Assembly: GCA_022836615.1 (NCBI GenBank)
Contig: MU405319.1
Coordinates: forward strand, 62,001 to 126,000
From: Annulohypoxylon bovei var. microspora
Taxonomy: Eukaryota > Ascomycota > Sordariomycetes > Xylariales > Hypoxylaceae
Direction of reading: 5' to 3'
DNA length: 64,000 nt
Shown: positions 21,722 to 33,674 of the stretch, piece after piece
Numbering within the stretch: position 1 is the first letter of the stretch
Layout: each line of letters opens with the position of its first letter
Made by a program: the position numbers and the translations under genes
Notes under the pieces: generated by a model
What the model was told of the DNA's origin: nothing
Database searches by the model: none
Seen by the model: the letters and a program-made list of their open reading frames with translations, nothing else

Positions 21722-22978
21722 ATGACATATAATACAGCCGTTGAGTCGAAGATATATGCTACTTGTCCGCATTCAGACGGAAAAGGCACACCGATATGCT
21801 GGGATTGTAGTGAGGAAAGCTGGGGAAGCTTGCCGACACTCGAGGACTTCGGGGGAGTGAAGAGGCTCAGGATTCTAAACGGTAGGAGTCAGGCTTTCGC
21901 ACCAGAAGTACATCCGCCCGCCGAGGGAATAGAAGTCGGCGCCCCCGATCCCCGAAATAGCCAGCCCGGCCTGGAGGTCTTCGTCGGTCCGCAGATTGTG
22001 ACTCCCACAGATAAATATTGGGATGCTAGGCTGGAGAAAATCGTCGTCCCCCCCAGCACACCATCATCTACCATACTTGGGCTTCGGAGGAGGATATTCT
22101 GGCTTGTCTTAATATGTGTGGTGGTGGCGTTGCTCGTGGGAGTAGCCGTCGGTGTCGCGGTAGGAGTAACGCAGAGGAACAATTCTACCAAAGCATCGTG
22201 AGTAGAATCTTCAGAGGGCTTTCGATCATTGGCACGGAAGATGCGCTGACCAGGATCTTCCCTTGCCAGACCTATATCATCGTTGTCCACGGGACCTAGT
22301 GATAAAGTGAGCAGCACTTTCATATCGTCGCCCCAGATTATGACCGAAATCGTGTCCGTGACTGCGACGAGCCCCTCCACGACTGCGACGAACCCCTCTA
22401 TGACTGCAGTGAGTCAGGCCACGATAAAAAGCGTGCCTTCATCTTCTTCGGAACTTGAAACTGCGTCAACTACTACCGCAACGAAGTCATCTTCTACATC
22501 GTCTATCTCAACTTCTTCTGCGGATAAAACTTCCAAGTCCGTGGAAAAAGTGACTGTGATTTCTATACAAACCGCTTCGATATCCACTACTAGCCCCGTC
22601 CAATCCACACCACCCCCGACTACTGTAACAGTCACGCCTACCTCAAAGACGAGCTCACAGTCCACTGCAAGTGCGACAACAGTCCATTCAGATGGCAGTT
22701 GTCTAGGAGCCGACGGAAGCACGTACACGGACCCAGGGACCGGATCACAGTTCAGGATCGAATGTGATATTGCGCATCAAGGGAAAGACATCGATAATTA
22801 TGAGGCCCAATCAATGGAAGCTTGCGTGTCGATGTGTGCTGACGATTCGGAATGCGTCGGCGCCATATGGTACAGTGCCGGTCCGCAGGGAACGGATCTC
22901 AACTATTGCTGGCTGAAAAACACCTTAGAAGATAACCTAAAAGATACGAAGGATGCGCAGTCGGTGGTGCGGTTATAG
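21722..22978 (+). CDS. single-pass membrane protein with extracellular PAN/Apple-like domain
   Basis: Two exons, 21722-22197 and 22270-22978 (phase-2 intron, GTGAGT donor, ctgac branch, CCAG acceptor), give about 394 residues; an in-frame acceptor at 22299 would remove 10 residues. Residues 1-122 are probably cytoplasmic, with a Cys cluster (CPHSDGKGTPICWDC). Residues 125-149 form a Gly/Val-rich transmembrane helix (IFWLVLICVVVALLVG) preceded by RRR, indicating cytoplasmic N-terminus. A Ser/Thr-rich stalk of about 150 residues, likely O-mannosylated, leads to a PAN_4/Apple-type domain at about 303-394 (CLGADGSTY, FRIECDIAH, MEACVSMCADDSECVGAIW, YCWLKNTL). Such domains bind protein or sugar ligands. 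The gene at 35836 has the same layout. Role unknown; cell-surface adhesion or sensing is plausible. Confidence 0.78.
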
Positions 22979-23620
22979 GATGGCAGCGTGAATATTTACG
23001 GAAGATGAAACCACGACCACGATCTGGTCTTACTGGGTAATTCCTAATCCCTGGTGATGATGATAAAATATTTGTATTAAATAATATGGTTATATAGGTA
23101 GTCGCGTCGAAGCTTACGCAACCATCCCTTTCACCGTGGGTTGGGATGAGTGTACATACGCATATTTTTACATATACAGCTTTACAATATACAAGAGCTG
23201 TGAGAGTTTCAATATTCTGTGATTGCGGATCCAGCATTCTTGACATTGCAGTTGCTAATAACTAAGTCAGCGGGCTAGGAAAAACAGTACTTTCTTCGAT
23301 GAGATGAGACTTCATCACGGCTAAACATCATGAGGTTCTCCGCAGGCGAATTGAGAAGCGACTATGACGGATCTTAACCTCACGCCTTCAACAACGCATT
23401 CATCTCATAATTAAAGGCATTATTAGAGGAACAATATCTACCTAATTTGAGATGTGACTGTATATGCTCTTTGTGTCAGGTGTTAAACTGAACTGCTTAG
23501 CCAGTGCTGCTTTTAAACATGATATAAATTCATTAAGTTATATCCATTACCATCGGCCTCCTCACCAATACGGTACAATACACTTATCCGTCCTTCAATT
23601 GTTCGTTTACCTCAATACCG
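22979..23620. other. intergenic, no gene seen
   Basis: This presumably holds the 3' UTR of the PAN-domain gene and the promoter of the next gene. Nothing else recognised. Confidence 0.5.
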
Positions 23621-24655
23621 ATGGCTTCCGGTACTAGCATGCAGCATCAGCGAGAAACCACGCTGGCAATTCGCCCATCGGTTGAGGTAGACTCTGAGAA
23701 TACGCCTCTGTTCTCCGATGGCATGGATATTGACGATGATCACAAGTCTAGCAGTACTCATTACGAGGATGACAAGACCGAAGCTACTCAGATAGAACAA
23801 GCGTCGCGGACGCCCTCACCAGAACCCGATTCCGAAAGATACGCGGCCTGGGGCCGGGAGCATTTCGGCGAAGAGTGGTACGAGCTGCGGAACACCATGC
23901 TCCAGGAACGAAATATCTACATGAACCCCGACCCCGTCTACAAGGACCGCCAGAGCGCTTTAAGGATGCTGGAACGCCAAGTTGAGGGACGAACTTTCAT
24001 GCTATCATATACCATGGAAGAAGGCGAGGCCAGCGACCTATCAGCCGGGACGGGCATCGACTCGCCATCTCCGCTATCACTCCACGACACCGACCTCAGC
24101 GACTCCGCCACCGACTCCCCAGCCCCCCCGTCCCGCGGCCCCACACCCCTCCCGTCGGACCCGTGGGCGCGGCTCGAACACCACCGCAAGCGCCTGCAGT
24201 GGGACGCCCTGGAGCACCACATCGAGGCCGCGCTGCTCGCCGAAGCGCTCCTCGACGCCTCGCGCAGCCAGCGCGAGGACCGACCCGGCGGCGCGCAGCG
24301 CGCCGCGGAGCTGGCGCGGATCCGCGAGCTCCCGACCGGGTCCTGGGAGCGGTGCCGCCAGACGAAGCGCTTCGAGCTGCGGGCGCGGGGGTGGTCGCAT
24401 GAGCAGATCGCCGCGCACGAGCGGGAGGAGTGCGCGCGCTGGGAGGCGGTCAAGGAGCAGCTGCGGGGGCTGGACCAGCCAACGACGGCGGCGCTGGGGC
24501 GCGCGGAGGAGGACGCGGCGCTGGAGGGGATGCGTGTTGAGTATGAGGTGGACGAGGACAGCGATGGCGAGTACTGGTGCACGTTGGCGATGCAGCCGCG
24601 CGCTCCTGTTCGTGATCAGCCTGTAGGCTCGTGTCAAGAGGACGATGGGTGTTGA
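23621..24655 (+). CDS. hypothetical protein, 344 aa, GC-rich second half
   Basis: This single frame has an ATG in a good context (taccgATGg). Residues 1-70 are acidic and disordered. A conserved-looking block follows (RYAAWGREHFGEEWYELRN, NPDPVYKDRQSALRMLERQ). A Pro/Ser linker leads to a helical Arg/Glu/Ala-rich domain (WARLEHHRKRLQWDALEHHI, SWERCRQTKRFELRARGWS, QIAAHEREECARWEAVKEQ). From about 24100 the DNA becomes very GC-rich, so all six frames are open there. The frame chosen is supported by its upstream continuation and sensible composition. I do not recognise the family; no signal peptide or membrane span. Confidence 0.6.
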   Translation: MASGTSMQHQRETTLAIRPSVEVDSENTPLFSDGMDIDDDHKSSSTHYEDDKTEATQIEQASRTPSPEPDSERYAAWGREHFGEEWYELRNTMLQERNIYMNPDPVYKDRQSALRMLERQVEGRTFMLSYTMEEGEASDLSAGTGIDSPSPLSLHDTDLSDSATDSPAPPSRGPTPLPSDPWARLEHHRKRLQWDALEHHIEAALLAEALLDASRSQREDRPGGAQRAAELARIRELPTGSWERCRQTKRFELRARGWSHEQIAAHEREECARWEAVKEQLRGLDQPTTAALGRAEEDAALEGMRVEYEVDEDSDGEYWCTLAMQPRAPVRDQPVGSCQEDDGC

Positions 24656-25297
24656 CGAGGAGGAAAGGAGTTATATTTTGGAAGTGCGGAATATTGAGAA
24701 AACTAGAAGTATTTCTTAGGACTAGTCGATTGGGTTGTCACGGAACGAGCATCATTTTTGGTTGACCTTGGGGTGGTGGTCTCTTATGGATATTTGTAAT
24801 GAAATATTTCATCATTGTATATTTTTCTTTCCTGTAGTGAGATAGCACATTATTAATAATCGGAATAATAGACTACGAATAGAACAGCTGCCTAAGTAGT
24901 TACTTAAAAGCATAATAAGAGTTAGTTTTATTAATAAGAGATAACTAGATGTTAAATAATTTTATCATCATCCTTCTCCTATATCCACTCTGCGCTATAT
25001 GGCTATATTCAGGGGTCACTTCTATTCCTCCCTCTCATCTCATAACCCACTACTCACCATTCAAGTCACAAGTCACAACCAACCAACCTACAATAAAAAA
25101 CAACGCAACACGACAGGTAAATAATTCATTGCCGCATTCTTCCTTCATTACTTTCTCTCTATTCACCAAACCACGTACCCTAACCTAACCTATCTACCCC
25201 TCCCCCCAAAACCTCAGCCCCTCCCAACATTGACACGACACAAAGTTCATAGCCAAGCCCGACATGACCCCACGAAGTCCAAGCCACCATACCGCGT
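24656..25297. other. convergent intergenic gap
   Basis: The 3' ends of the flanking genes face each other. The part at 25060-25230 is C-rich and A-rich with ccaacc/ctaacc strings. No gene is seen. Confidence 0.5.
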
Positions 25298-27445
25298 TCA
25301 AGGCCCGGGCCTACTAGGCAGCGGCCTAGGACCCACGATCTGTCTCCTGCCGGCGCCAATCCCCGAACCGCCCTTATTCTGGCTATCGCCGCCGGTGTAC
25401 CCGCTCCACTGGCTAACGTCCCAGCGCCCGCCGACCCCGCCGCCGATCCCGTCCACGCCGTCCCCGGACCTGGCCACCTTGGCCGTCTCCTGTTGCGCCT
25501 CCTCCCACTCGCGCTGGCGCTGGCGCTCCATCTCCATCTCCCTCTCGAGGAGGGACTTGCCCGCCCAGCCGGCGGCCTTGGTCTTAGCCTGGGACTCGGC
25601 CCTCCTGCGGTCCTCGGCGTCGCGCTCCGCCGTCGCGTCCAGCTCGCGGGAGTATGTCTGTTGCGGGGGCGGGGGCGCCGGTGCCGGGTTGGCCGCGAGG
25701 TAGCGGTCCGTGCGGCTGTTCCCGTTAGGGTTTCCGGACGGGACCGGGAGGGGTCGGGATAAGGGGCTGGGGCCCGGGCCGCCGGCTGCCTGGTTCTTAA
25801 CCCGGTCCGGGATGGGGAGGGGCCTACCCTCGCCGGTGCGGTGGGGTTTGATGGGCAGGGGCGGTAGTGCCTCTCCCGTGCGGTGCGTCTTTACTGGCGC
25901 TGGTGCTGGCGCTGCTACAGGCACGGGAAGAGGGCGCGGTGGAGGTGGGGGAGCATGTTCTCGCTCTTGCTCTTGCCCTTGTTCCCGCTCTCGCTCTCGC
26001 TCCCGATTCCATTGTGTGCTCAAGAATTGACGCTCGTCTTTCGGCCGCCACGAGTCTTGACGGCTAGGTGGCCTCTCCGGTTTCCCCGGCCGGCTGCGAG
26101 ACCGCGCTCGATTCTGCGACCGTCGCTGTCGTTCTTCCTCGTATTCCTGTTCGCGTTGCCTTGCCAATTCTAGTTCTTCTTCTAGCTGTTTAATGCGATC
26201 GCTATAGCCGCCCCCGCCGCTTTTCTGTGGCGCAATACCCTGCTCGGCTTGGTATTGACTAAGGAACTGTCCTTGCAACCTTGGAGACCGCGCAAGGCGG
26301 CGCTCTTCGGCTAGTTTTGCTTCTGCTTCTTCTTCTTCCCTTCGACGTTTCTCTTCCGTTATCTTCCATTGGCGTTCTTCCTCCTCCCAGCGGCGCTTCT
26401 CCTCTCCTGCTTTGCGCTTCTCTTCCGCTCGCTGTCGGCTTGTTTCTGCTTCCCATCTACGTTGCTCTTCTAATCGTGCTCGTTCCTCCTCGGCCTCCAG
26501 CTCCGCCTTACGGATGCGCTCTTCTTCTTCTGCCTGTAGTCTCTGGCGTTCGACCTCAGCCTCTTGTTCTTTGCGCCTGCGCTCCTTTTCGGCGAAGCTA
26601 GGGACCGAGGGACTGGCGGTGGTGATTTGCCGTCGACCTCCAAATGATATACCCAAGTTGCCTTGGCTTGCGCCACCCATGTAACCGTACTGAGCTATAT
26701 TCCATGCCGGGCTTGTAACCCCTTCATGATCTCTCTTGCTCCAGGTCGACACATTCGGCGACCCTACTCGCTCACTAGTGGGCGTTGGGCTCTTTGTAGG
26801 ACTCCAGCGCCCCGAGCCTGAATCTCCGGTTCTTGTAGGAAGTATGCCCGAACGCGACCCATACGTAGATGAGTTATTGCTCACATTTGACATGCCCCGG
26901 GTCCTCGGCGTCGTCGGGCCGGTGCTCTGTGGGCTCATGGCAACGCCTCTTGCTTTAGGTCCGATAGGCGACGGAAATGCGGCGGGATTGACAGAATGCG
27001 CTGCGCGAGAGAAAGCGCCGAGGCATTGAAGAACTTGGGCTGGATCTTTGCGCTCGTAGAGGTCGACGGTGAGAAACATATCGTGATCTTGTAGATTTAA
27101 GGGCGGTGATTGGCATGCGCGGAGGAAGTGGGAGACGTTTTCCATCTGTATGAAAGGCATCGCTGATGTCTTGAATTTGACGCCTGGTGGACCAACGGCT
27201 AGGTTAATAAGTCTAGAGCGACATCGAGGTTAGTCAATCTACAATACTGTGGGCATATTCTTATTCGCGTATACGTACTTGCAGAGTGCGACGCCATCTT
27301 TGAGTCCGTCAAGAAGATCATTAGATGGCAGTCTATGTCCTAGGACGCTTTCGATCCATGATCGGGCTTCGTTCGCAGCGCCTGGAGTATATTTGTCAAG
27401 GCGCAACTGGCGCAAGTCCTTATCTAAGGACGTAACTGATGCCAT
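25298..27445 (-). CDS. calponin-homology (transgelin-like) actin-binding protein
   Basis: Exons 27445-27279 and 27212-25298 flank a 66-nt phase-2 intron (GTACGT...CTAG) and give 693 residues. Splicing joins DGVALCK to LINLAVGPPGVKFK, restoring a complete single CH domain at about residues 22-128, with MPFIQMENVSHFLRAC and DLYERKDPAQVLQCL. Single-CH calponin/transgelin proteins (yeast Scp1) bind and bundle actin filaments. Unlike 200-residue Scp1, this one has a long extension: Ser/Thr/Pro-rich linker, a Glu/Arg-rich coiled coil of about 200 residues, and a Pro-rich tail that could bind SH3 domains. A GRRQI motif occurs near residue 246 and again near 678 at the C-terminus. It is probably an actin patch or cable component. 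It is divergent from the NDUFAF2-like gene across about 800 bp. Confidence 0.85.
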
Positions 27446-28248
27446 AATAACAGGGCCTCTTCGTACTGGTCGAATGCGCGGCTGGTGTATGTGCTAACTT
27501 GTAACTTGGTAGGTCTCATGGACCAATATCGATGATTATGAGTATAACGTGGCGGCACCCGAGGTATGTAGTTTGTTGGTACGGTAAGTAATTCGTACAG
27601 TAGGCTGTAATTCGTAATGACAGTTTGTAGATCGGAGATTTGTTGGCTGGAATGGAGTGTGAGTGGAATTAGATGAGACGACGTCACTGGTGAGGGTATT
27701 GGTATGTGAGTAAAGAGGCTGATCGCCCAGCGAAGATATTATTGGGAACAATGATATGATCCCCAACCCTACGAAGCATAGGAAGTAATTTGTAAATAAA
27801 TTCAGCGAAAAAAAGGTATCAACTATTGTTGAACAAAGTAAGAAGTGCGATTAGGTACAAGACTAAAGGAATACCTATTAAAATGCCTTGAATGCGTTCA
27901 ATGTTCTTTAAACAAGAACTTGAATTGAACCTTGGAACCTTGGAAGATGACAGGGCAGACAGGGCTCTCACCCCCACCACCGATATAATTGTTGGAATAG
28001 TGGAATAGAGGAGGGTGGGTGATGTTGATTGGGCTTATGTAAATTACATCTGGATGGCCCGGGGTGGCTTGTCGATTTAGGTACAATATACCACGATAAG
28101 AATGGTGGCGGTGCATCTTATCGCATCTTTAATAATTCTGACGTCTACTTTCACCCTCGAAACCCTAGATTGCTTAATTCTATAGTGTTGCCCCTAACTC
28201 ATATATCTGAGTTCTACTTAGTATGTGTGTATTAGCACGCTCATCAGA
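27446..28248. other. divergent promoter region
   Basis: About 800 bp between two genes transcribed away from each other, so it should contain both promoters. No additional gene is seen. Confidence 0.5.
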
Positions 28249-28964
28249 ATGTTGACCGCAAAGCCAATAGGCCCTTTACGAAAGGCTTGGTACCAATGGA
28301 AAGCTATACGGTTCCCATGGAGGAAACGCGTTCTCGTCGGTGGGTTTCCTATATTCGTTATATCCTCACATCTCGCCCCCTTTCATCTTATCCCATGCAC
28401 AGTCGCTTAATTCACACATAACATATCGCAACTCAATTGACTTATACCTCACACTAATACCCCCCAGGCCTCGACCTGCAAGGCAACACATACTGGGAAT
28501 TCCGTCTGCAGCGCGGTGACCCCTCGCAGCCGGACTCCCGCTTCCGGCGCATAGTCCAGTACCCGCGGTCGACGCACTACAGCGAGATCAAGGTATCGCC
28601 ACAGTGGCACCAGTGGCTGCGATACCAACGTGCGGAAGTCCCGACGCTGGACGAACAGGCCCAGGACTTGGTGCGCCGCGAGCAGATGAAGGTGCTAGCC
28701 GCCGAGGCCGACGCCCGCTGGGAAGCCAAACCCAGCTATCTCGACGCTCCCGGTAAAGAGAGGGGTCAGCCGGTGCCCCCGCTTGACACCGATCGGAACC
28801 AACCACGAGAGCGGCGATCCCGGGAGCCTCCGGCGAGAACCGAGCGGGATGATAAGGGAGCGCAACAAAAAGACGACCCCTGGAAACGCGCGACGCGTAG
28901 CACCGGTCCCGGCGAGACCTGGCAACCGGAGGCGTGGAGTCCGACGTCGGCAAAGAAACGGTGA
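28249..28964 (+). CDS. NDUFAF2-like mitochondrial complex I assembly factor
   Basis: Exon 1 is 28249-28339 and exon 2 28468-28964; the 128-nt phase-1 intron has GTGGGT, a cactaatac branch site and CCCAG. The 195-residue product joins KRVLVG to LDLQGNTYWEFR, the signature of the B17.2/NDUFA12-NDUFAF2 family, followed by RRIVQYPRSTHYSEIKVSPQ and WHQWLRYQRAEVPTLDE. The long disordered, charged C-terminus points to the assembly factor (B17.2L/mimitin) and not the structural NDUFA12 subunit. NDUFAF2 binds late assembly intermediates of NADH:ubiquinone oxidoreductase in mitochondria. The short first exon (PLRKAWYQWKAIRFPWRKR) is basic and aromatic, as in homologues. Confidence 0.85.
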
Positions 28965-29192
28965 GGCTGCCGTAGTTAGTGCGGCCTTGTATTATTGTGT
29001 ACAGCAAGTGTATATCATTACGTCGTATGAACAGTATGAACAGCGAAGGGAAACGTTATAGGAACACAGGATAGATGCGCCAGTACCTCATTAAGCTCAT
29101 CCATAGGGTCAGCTACTTGCGCCAATAATAATCAGACAATGCTCATCTCGACTTAGTCTTCCTCGGTATCCTCGTGACAATAGTAAACAATA

Positions 29193-31378
29193 TTACTTGC
29201 GTTTCCCCCGCGAGGGACTCGAACACTCGGGGCACAACCATTTACCCCTCGGCTTTGACTTAAGGCCGACACATTTCCAGTGAAACCATTCGTATGGGCA
29301 AGCATCGTTGTCACAGGCAATCATAGTACCCGACTCCTTACGCCTACACAGACAGTATTTTTTGTCGTCCGCATCTTCATCTTCACTTTCGATATCCTCC
29401 TCCATAGCTGTCATAAAGGTTGCCTCAATCTCACCTAGGTATAATTAGTATGCGTCTAGAAGGAAGTAATCAAATGTCATGCCACACTTACCTTCGTCTT
29501 CATCTTCATCTTCATCCTCGTCCATAGCATCTACTTCGGTCAGCTCAGCGTCGTCGTCGTCTGCCTCGATGAGATCAACCAATGCAAGTAACCTCTTTCC
29601 AGACATTTCTAATACGACGTGGGCTTCTGCTTCTGGGTCTTCGGTGTTCATTCGGCCACGTGCTGAAGTCTTTTTCTTCTTGACTTTGGTTTCTCTTGCG
29701 GAAATTCCCTTTTCGACGGCTGCCCTCAAATTCTTGCCAAATTGCTCGCTCCCACCGCACCACACAATTTGAAGTAGATTTTCTAGAAGCACGGATAGCT
29801 TCGTGTTGTCCTCTATGGCGATAGTGTTGGCAGGATAGGGAAGAAAGCAACGTTCTAAGATCTCAACTGTGATGCTGTCTGATTCTTGCCACTTACGATC
29901 CACTTTAGCTGGCGATAAAGCTGTTGAGGGCATCAAGAGCAACAGGATACCTTGGAGTGTCGATATCTGGGATTCCAATCCCAAGGCGCAGGTGCGGTAG
30001 TTAACGAACGAGGTGAAGATGGGCAGTGGCAAAGACTTCACCGTGGTCTCAAATCCCTGATAAAGATCGGAGAGGTCCAACGGAGGTCTCGGCAAATAGT
30101 GGCAAAGATATGACAACTGCCCTGGTCAGTCTATATGTCCATTTCACAGTGCTAGCAAATTTATAACTTACCAAAGAGAAAAGACGCTGTCGCAAGGGGA
30201 TAGACTCTACATATGCAGGTTCTAGCGCCTGGAAATCCGGGTCTCCCAGTCCCGAATTCGTCCTTCGTTTCTGCGGTGTCGGGGGTTCCGATGCCTGAGA
30301 AGAGACCGAGTCGTCATCCATGTAACCACCAAAATTTCCCTTATCAATGTTGACCGTCTCACGTTTTCTCTTCCTTGCAGTGCTCTTGGGGTTTTCTTTG
30401 TGCTCCTTCTGCCAGATTTCTTGGAAGCGGGAGTTCGTGGCGACGCTGCCGTCGGCAAAAATAGCTTCCATAATCCATTTCAACCCCCCTCCAGCACCGC
30501 GGCCGGAACGTTGGCCAATGTAACTAGCAAGAATAGAGTCGCGAAGCATAGGACAATCCGACTGACCACTTTCCTCATCCAGTTTTCGCCGCTCGACTAG
30601 ATCTTGCCATATTACGTCCAACATGAACTCAAGCCAACGTTTCCAATGTCGCCAACGATTTGGGTAGAGTACGCTGCAGTTGAAGGCCCAGCCTACCACG
30701 CGGAAAAAGTCCTGTCCTCGGCGCCACAGGCCATCTTGGTGGTATCCGCGCTTCAGTTGCGCATAGGATCCATCACCATCGCCGTCACCTCCGTTGTCGG
30801 GATCGTCACTGTAATACGAGTCCGGGGTGCCGTGACGGGAGGTATTTATAAAGCGAAATGCCTCCTTAAATCCACTATTGATGGGACCGAATCGAGAGAG
30901 CAAACTACGTAAGAAGACAAGTGACTCAGCAGATACCTCAGCCCATCCCTCTTCTCTTGGTCTAGTGGTGAATTTTGGGTGTATGGTCGCGGTGTTGAGG
31001 AGCGATATTTGGCTGGGAGGAGGGCAGTAGTTGGGGCCACCTGAGCCACCGCGGGTTGATGATAATAGGCTATTTAGGAGGTTGAGAGTAATTAGGTCTT
31101 AAGAATTAGCAATGATGTATTTCATTGTGTAAAATGGCAGTGATTATAATCTTACATAAATTCTCTTCCAGATAGATCTGGCAGTGCTGCTTGAGTTCCG
31201 GAGGTAGCTGGCTAGCCTTGCTATATGGCTTGTTTGCAGCCTCTTCGGTCTCGACAATAGGGCTGCTTATATCAGTAGTTGTATTGTCCAGATGGTTCAA
31301 TGGAGATTCGGTAGCGGTCGCAAATGAATCAGGTGAAGATAGAGGCGACGAAACGGAGGACTGCTTGATTGGCAGCAT
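29193..31378 (-). CDS. PHD-finger protein with ING-type finger
   Basis: Four exons on the minus strand give about 671 residues: 31378-31156, 31097-30172, 30116-29492 and 29434-29193. The introns are 55-58 nt (GTAAGA, GTAAGT, GTAAGT donors) and phases agree throughout. The N-terminus is Ser/Pro-rich. A large, probably helical region follows (PKFTTRPREEGWAEVSAES, FLRSLLSRFGPINSGFKEAF, RRGQDFFRVVGWAFNCSVLY), then a basic nuclear-type stretch (KSTARKRKRETV) and a run of Glu/Asp. At about 619-663 is a C4HC3 PHD finger (YCLCRRKESGTMIACDNDAC, WFHWKCVGL, KWLCPEC) of the ING kind, which reads methylated H3K4 in characterised members. The N-terminal region is not an ING domain that I recognise. It is likely a chromatin factor; the partner complex is unknown. 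Confidence 0.75.
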
Positions 31379-31851
31379 CGTGATCGAGTTTGAAATCGAG
31401 TCTAGAGCTTGACGCGCAAAGACGTCAAGTACGCGACGAAACACCCTGGCGATTTTAATTGAAATTCTCCAGGGCAAGTAAATTAGCGGAATTGGAGAGA
31501 TTGGCGGGGGGTGATTGCTAGCTCAGTGCTGGGCAGAGTGGGGGAACGTTAGTAGCCCTGGAGGTAGGTACCTATGTAGTCCGTACCTGCCGATAATGTT
31601 TTACGTGCCTTACGTCACCTTCAACCTTTCAAAGCATTAATCATAGAGGTGACATTCGTCGACAACACCACAAGGGCAGATTAACGAGGCTTTCAATAAA
31701 TGCATGTTTATTTCATTTGTACGCAACTGCTGACAGTCCATTCTTGGAAATACATCCTAGACGTCGTCAATCCAGCTTGTCTCATTATGCTTCATTGGAC
31801 TCATAGCCCAGCATACACCTCTACAGAGCACAGATGGTCCAGCTGTCTAGC
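31379..31851. other. intergenic, no gene seen
   Basis: Both neighbours are on the minus strand, so this holds the PHD gene promoter and the SOD 3' end. A TAGGTA-type run lies at 31563-31575. Confidence 0.5.
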
Positions 31852-32639
31852 TTACATGTGGGCTTTGAGGATCTTGAAGGCATCATCTCGGCTTCCAGCA
31901 TAACGTCTTTCAGCAGTCTTCCAGTTGATAATCTTCCAGATGTTCTCAACGTAGGCCGCTTTGCCGTTGAGGTATTGAAGGTAGTAGGCGTGCTCCCACA
32001 TGTCGACGCCGAATAGGGGAGTGTCCCCAACAACGACAGCTTCTTGGTTCGCCAACGTCACGATTCGCAATTGTCCGGTGGCTGCCTCCTTGACAAGCCA
32101 CTGTAGTACCAAGCATTAGTTTTCATCGGAAGCTAAGAGAGGAATATATTATACTTACGCCCCAACCACTTCCCTGGATGCCCAGAAGAGCAGCACCAAA
32201 GACCTCCTTGAATTTGTCAAAGCTACCCCAGGTAGCCTTAATGGCACTGGCAAGCTTAGGAGCGGCATCGAGCTTGGAGTCAGGGGAGGATGCAGGTGCT
32301 AGACCCTCCCAGAATAGGGAGTGGTTGATGTGACCACCGCCGTTGAAGCGGATGGCTCCCAGCTGGGCCGCGGCATCCTGAAGCTTGCCTTCAGATCCCG
32401 CCTTAGCAGATACCTCCAGGGCCTTGTTGAGGTTGGTGATGTAGGTCTGGTGATGTTTCTGGTGGTGCAGCTCCATGATTTGCTTGGAGATGCTGGGCTC
32501 CAGAGCCTAATCAATTCCACGAGAGTTAGCAGGGAACATGCTGTTTGCTTAGGATAGACAGCCACAAGTCGAATAGCGGGGTGAGATTTACATCATAGGC
32601 ATACGGCAGCGGGGGAAGAGAGTAAGTAGCGGGAGGCAT
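31852..32639 (-). CDS. manganese superoxide dismutase, probably cytosolic
   Basis: Three exons, 32639-32592, 32506-32159 and 32100-31852, all joined in phase 0, give 214 residues of the Fe/Mn superoxide dismutase family, converting superoxide to oxygen and peroxide. Metal ligands are His30 (MELHHQKHHQTY), the second His of GGGHINHSLFW, and Asp and His of GVDMWEHAYYLQY. The gateway His34 and Tyr38 are present. Gln in LANQEA is the residue that marks Mn-type enzymes. The protein begins MPPATYSLPPLPYAYDALEPS with no mitochondrial presequence, so it matches the cytosolic Mn-SOD seen in several fungi; an alternative upstream start could change this, but none is obvious. Confidence 0.92.
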
Positions 32640-33674
32640 TTTGAGTCGTAATTTGGGGAATATCCGTTGGGTTAGATCGAGTTGTTATGGCTAGTACGAA
32701 GAATTATTCGCAACCAGATAGAAATGGGTGAGACTAGAATGGGTTGCTTTTTCTGTGTTCCGAACGATTATATTCTAAGTTGTAAGTGTAAGTGAAAGAG
32801 GAGGAAGCAAGGGAGCGAGTTGTAGGGCAGGAAGTGACGTGCTACCTACTCAGGTATGTACGGGATGGAAGCTTCTTTGATGACAAACACCGAAGAGGGT
32901 AGGTAGGTATCTGACGGACATCAAGGTTCCCTCGCCCTCTTCCTTCCCCGCGTCCTTGCTTCTTCTTCTTCTTCATTTTCCACGTGTATCCTTACAAACA
33001 GTTGCGCTAAATTCATAAGACACTGTATGACTGTCAAGCTGTTTAAAGTCTGATTAATCCAAAAATGCCAAACGCTAATGATTGTACCACCGTTTCCCGG
33101 AAGCGGGTCGTGAAACGGCCTCAAAGAGCGCAAACTTGCTCACCTTACGTGTAAAGCCGTGCTAAGTAGCACCTCAACACCATCATCTACCTAGGTATGT
33201 ACCATTTTATATAAATCTGCCCAAAAAGATACATAGTAATTAAGAATAGTTCGAGGCAAAGTTAAAGATTAAATTAAGACGGCAATGGGTGGCGCTGGAA
33301 TGTACCTAGTAGTTGAACGGCCTAGGTAAGGTTCAATGTTGCTTCAGATGAAATCGGTGCTACTGTATCTAAGGTCCAGGTATATCGTGGAACCTTGAGG
33401 TCCGACCTCCTTGTAATATCATTTCCTCCTGAGTCCTTGGCAAGTCATGTTCAGCAAATAAATATTTGGTATTTGAAAACTGAATAGTCGCACCTTTTGG
33501 ACTTTCTTTCCTCAATATACTTTATCTCACCGACAGTACAGCTGCAGTAATTCGTAATTCCTCAGATACCTTGCAAATTCTCACCTTCTCACAATCTCAC
33601 AATCTCACCATACAGTTCAAGGAAGTCGAGAACCTATCTCTCCCACATCAAACTATTCACCATATACGGAGAGG
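32640..33674. other. intergenic with TAGGTA-type runs
   Basis: About 1 kb, divergent promoters. It contains tacctaggtatgtacc-like strings at 33188-33203 and 32898-32909, and a tctcacaa tandem at 33590-33610 just before the next gene. Confidence 0.5.

Noticed and set aside
23938..24637. Several long frames on both strands over the GC-rich gene
   Set aside because: High GC removes stops in every frame; these are shadows of the 344-residue gene.
25230..26684. Plus-strand frames opposite the calponin-like gene
   Set aside because: They are antisense to the coiled-coil and Pro-rich coding region and have skewed compositions.
30846..31097. Alternative second-exon frame of the PHD gene (contains KYRSSTPRPYTQ)
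   Set aside because: Joining it would lose the frame of the long downstream exon; the acceptor at 31098 gives a continuous frame with correct phase.
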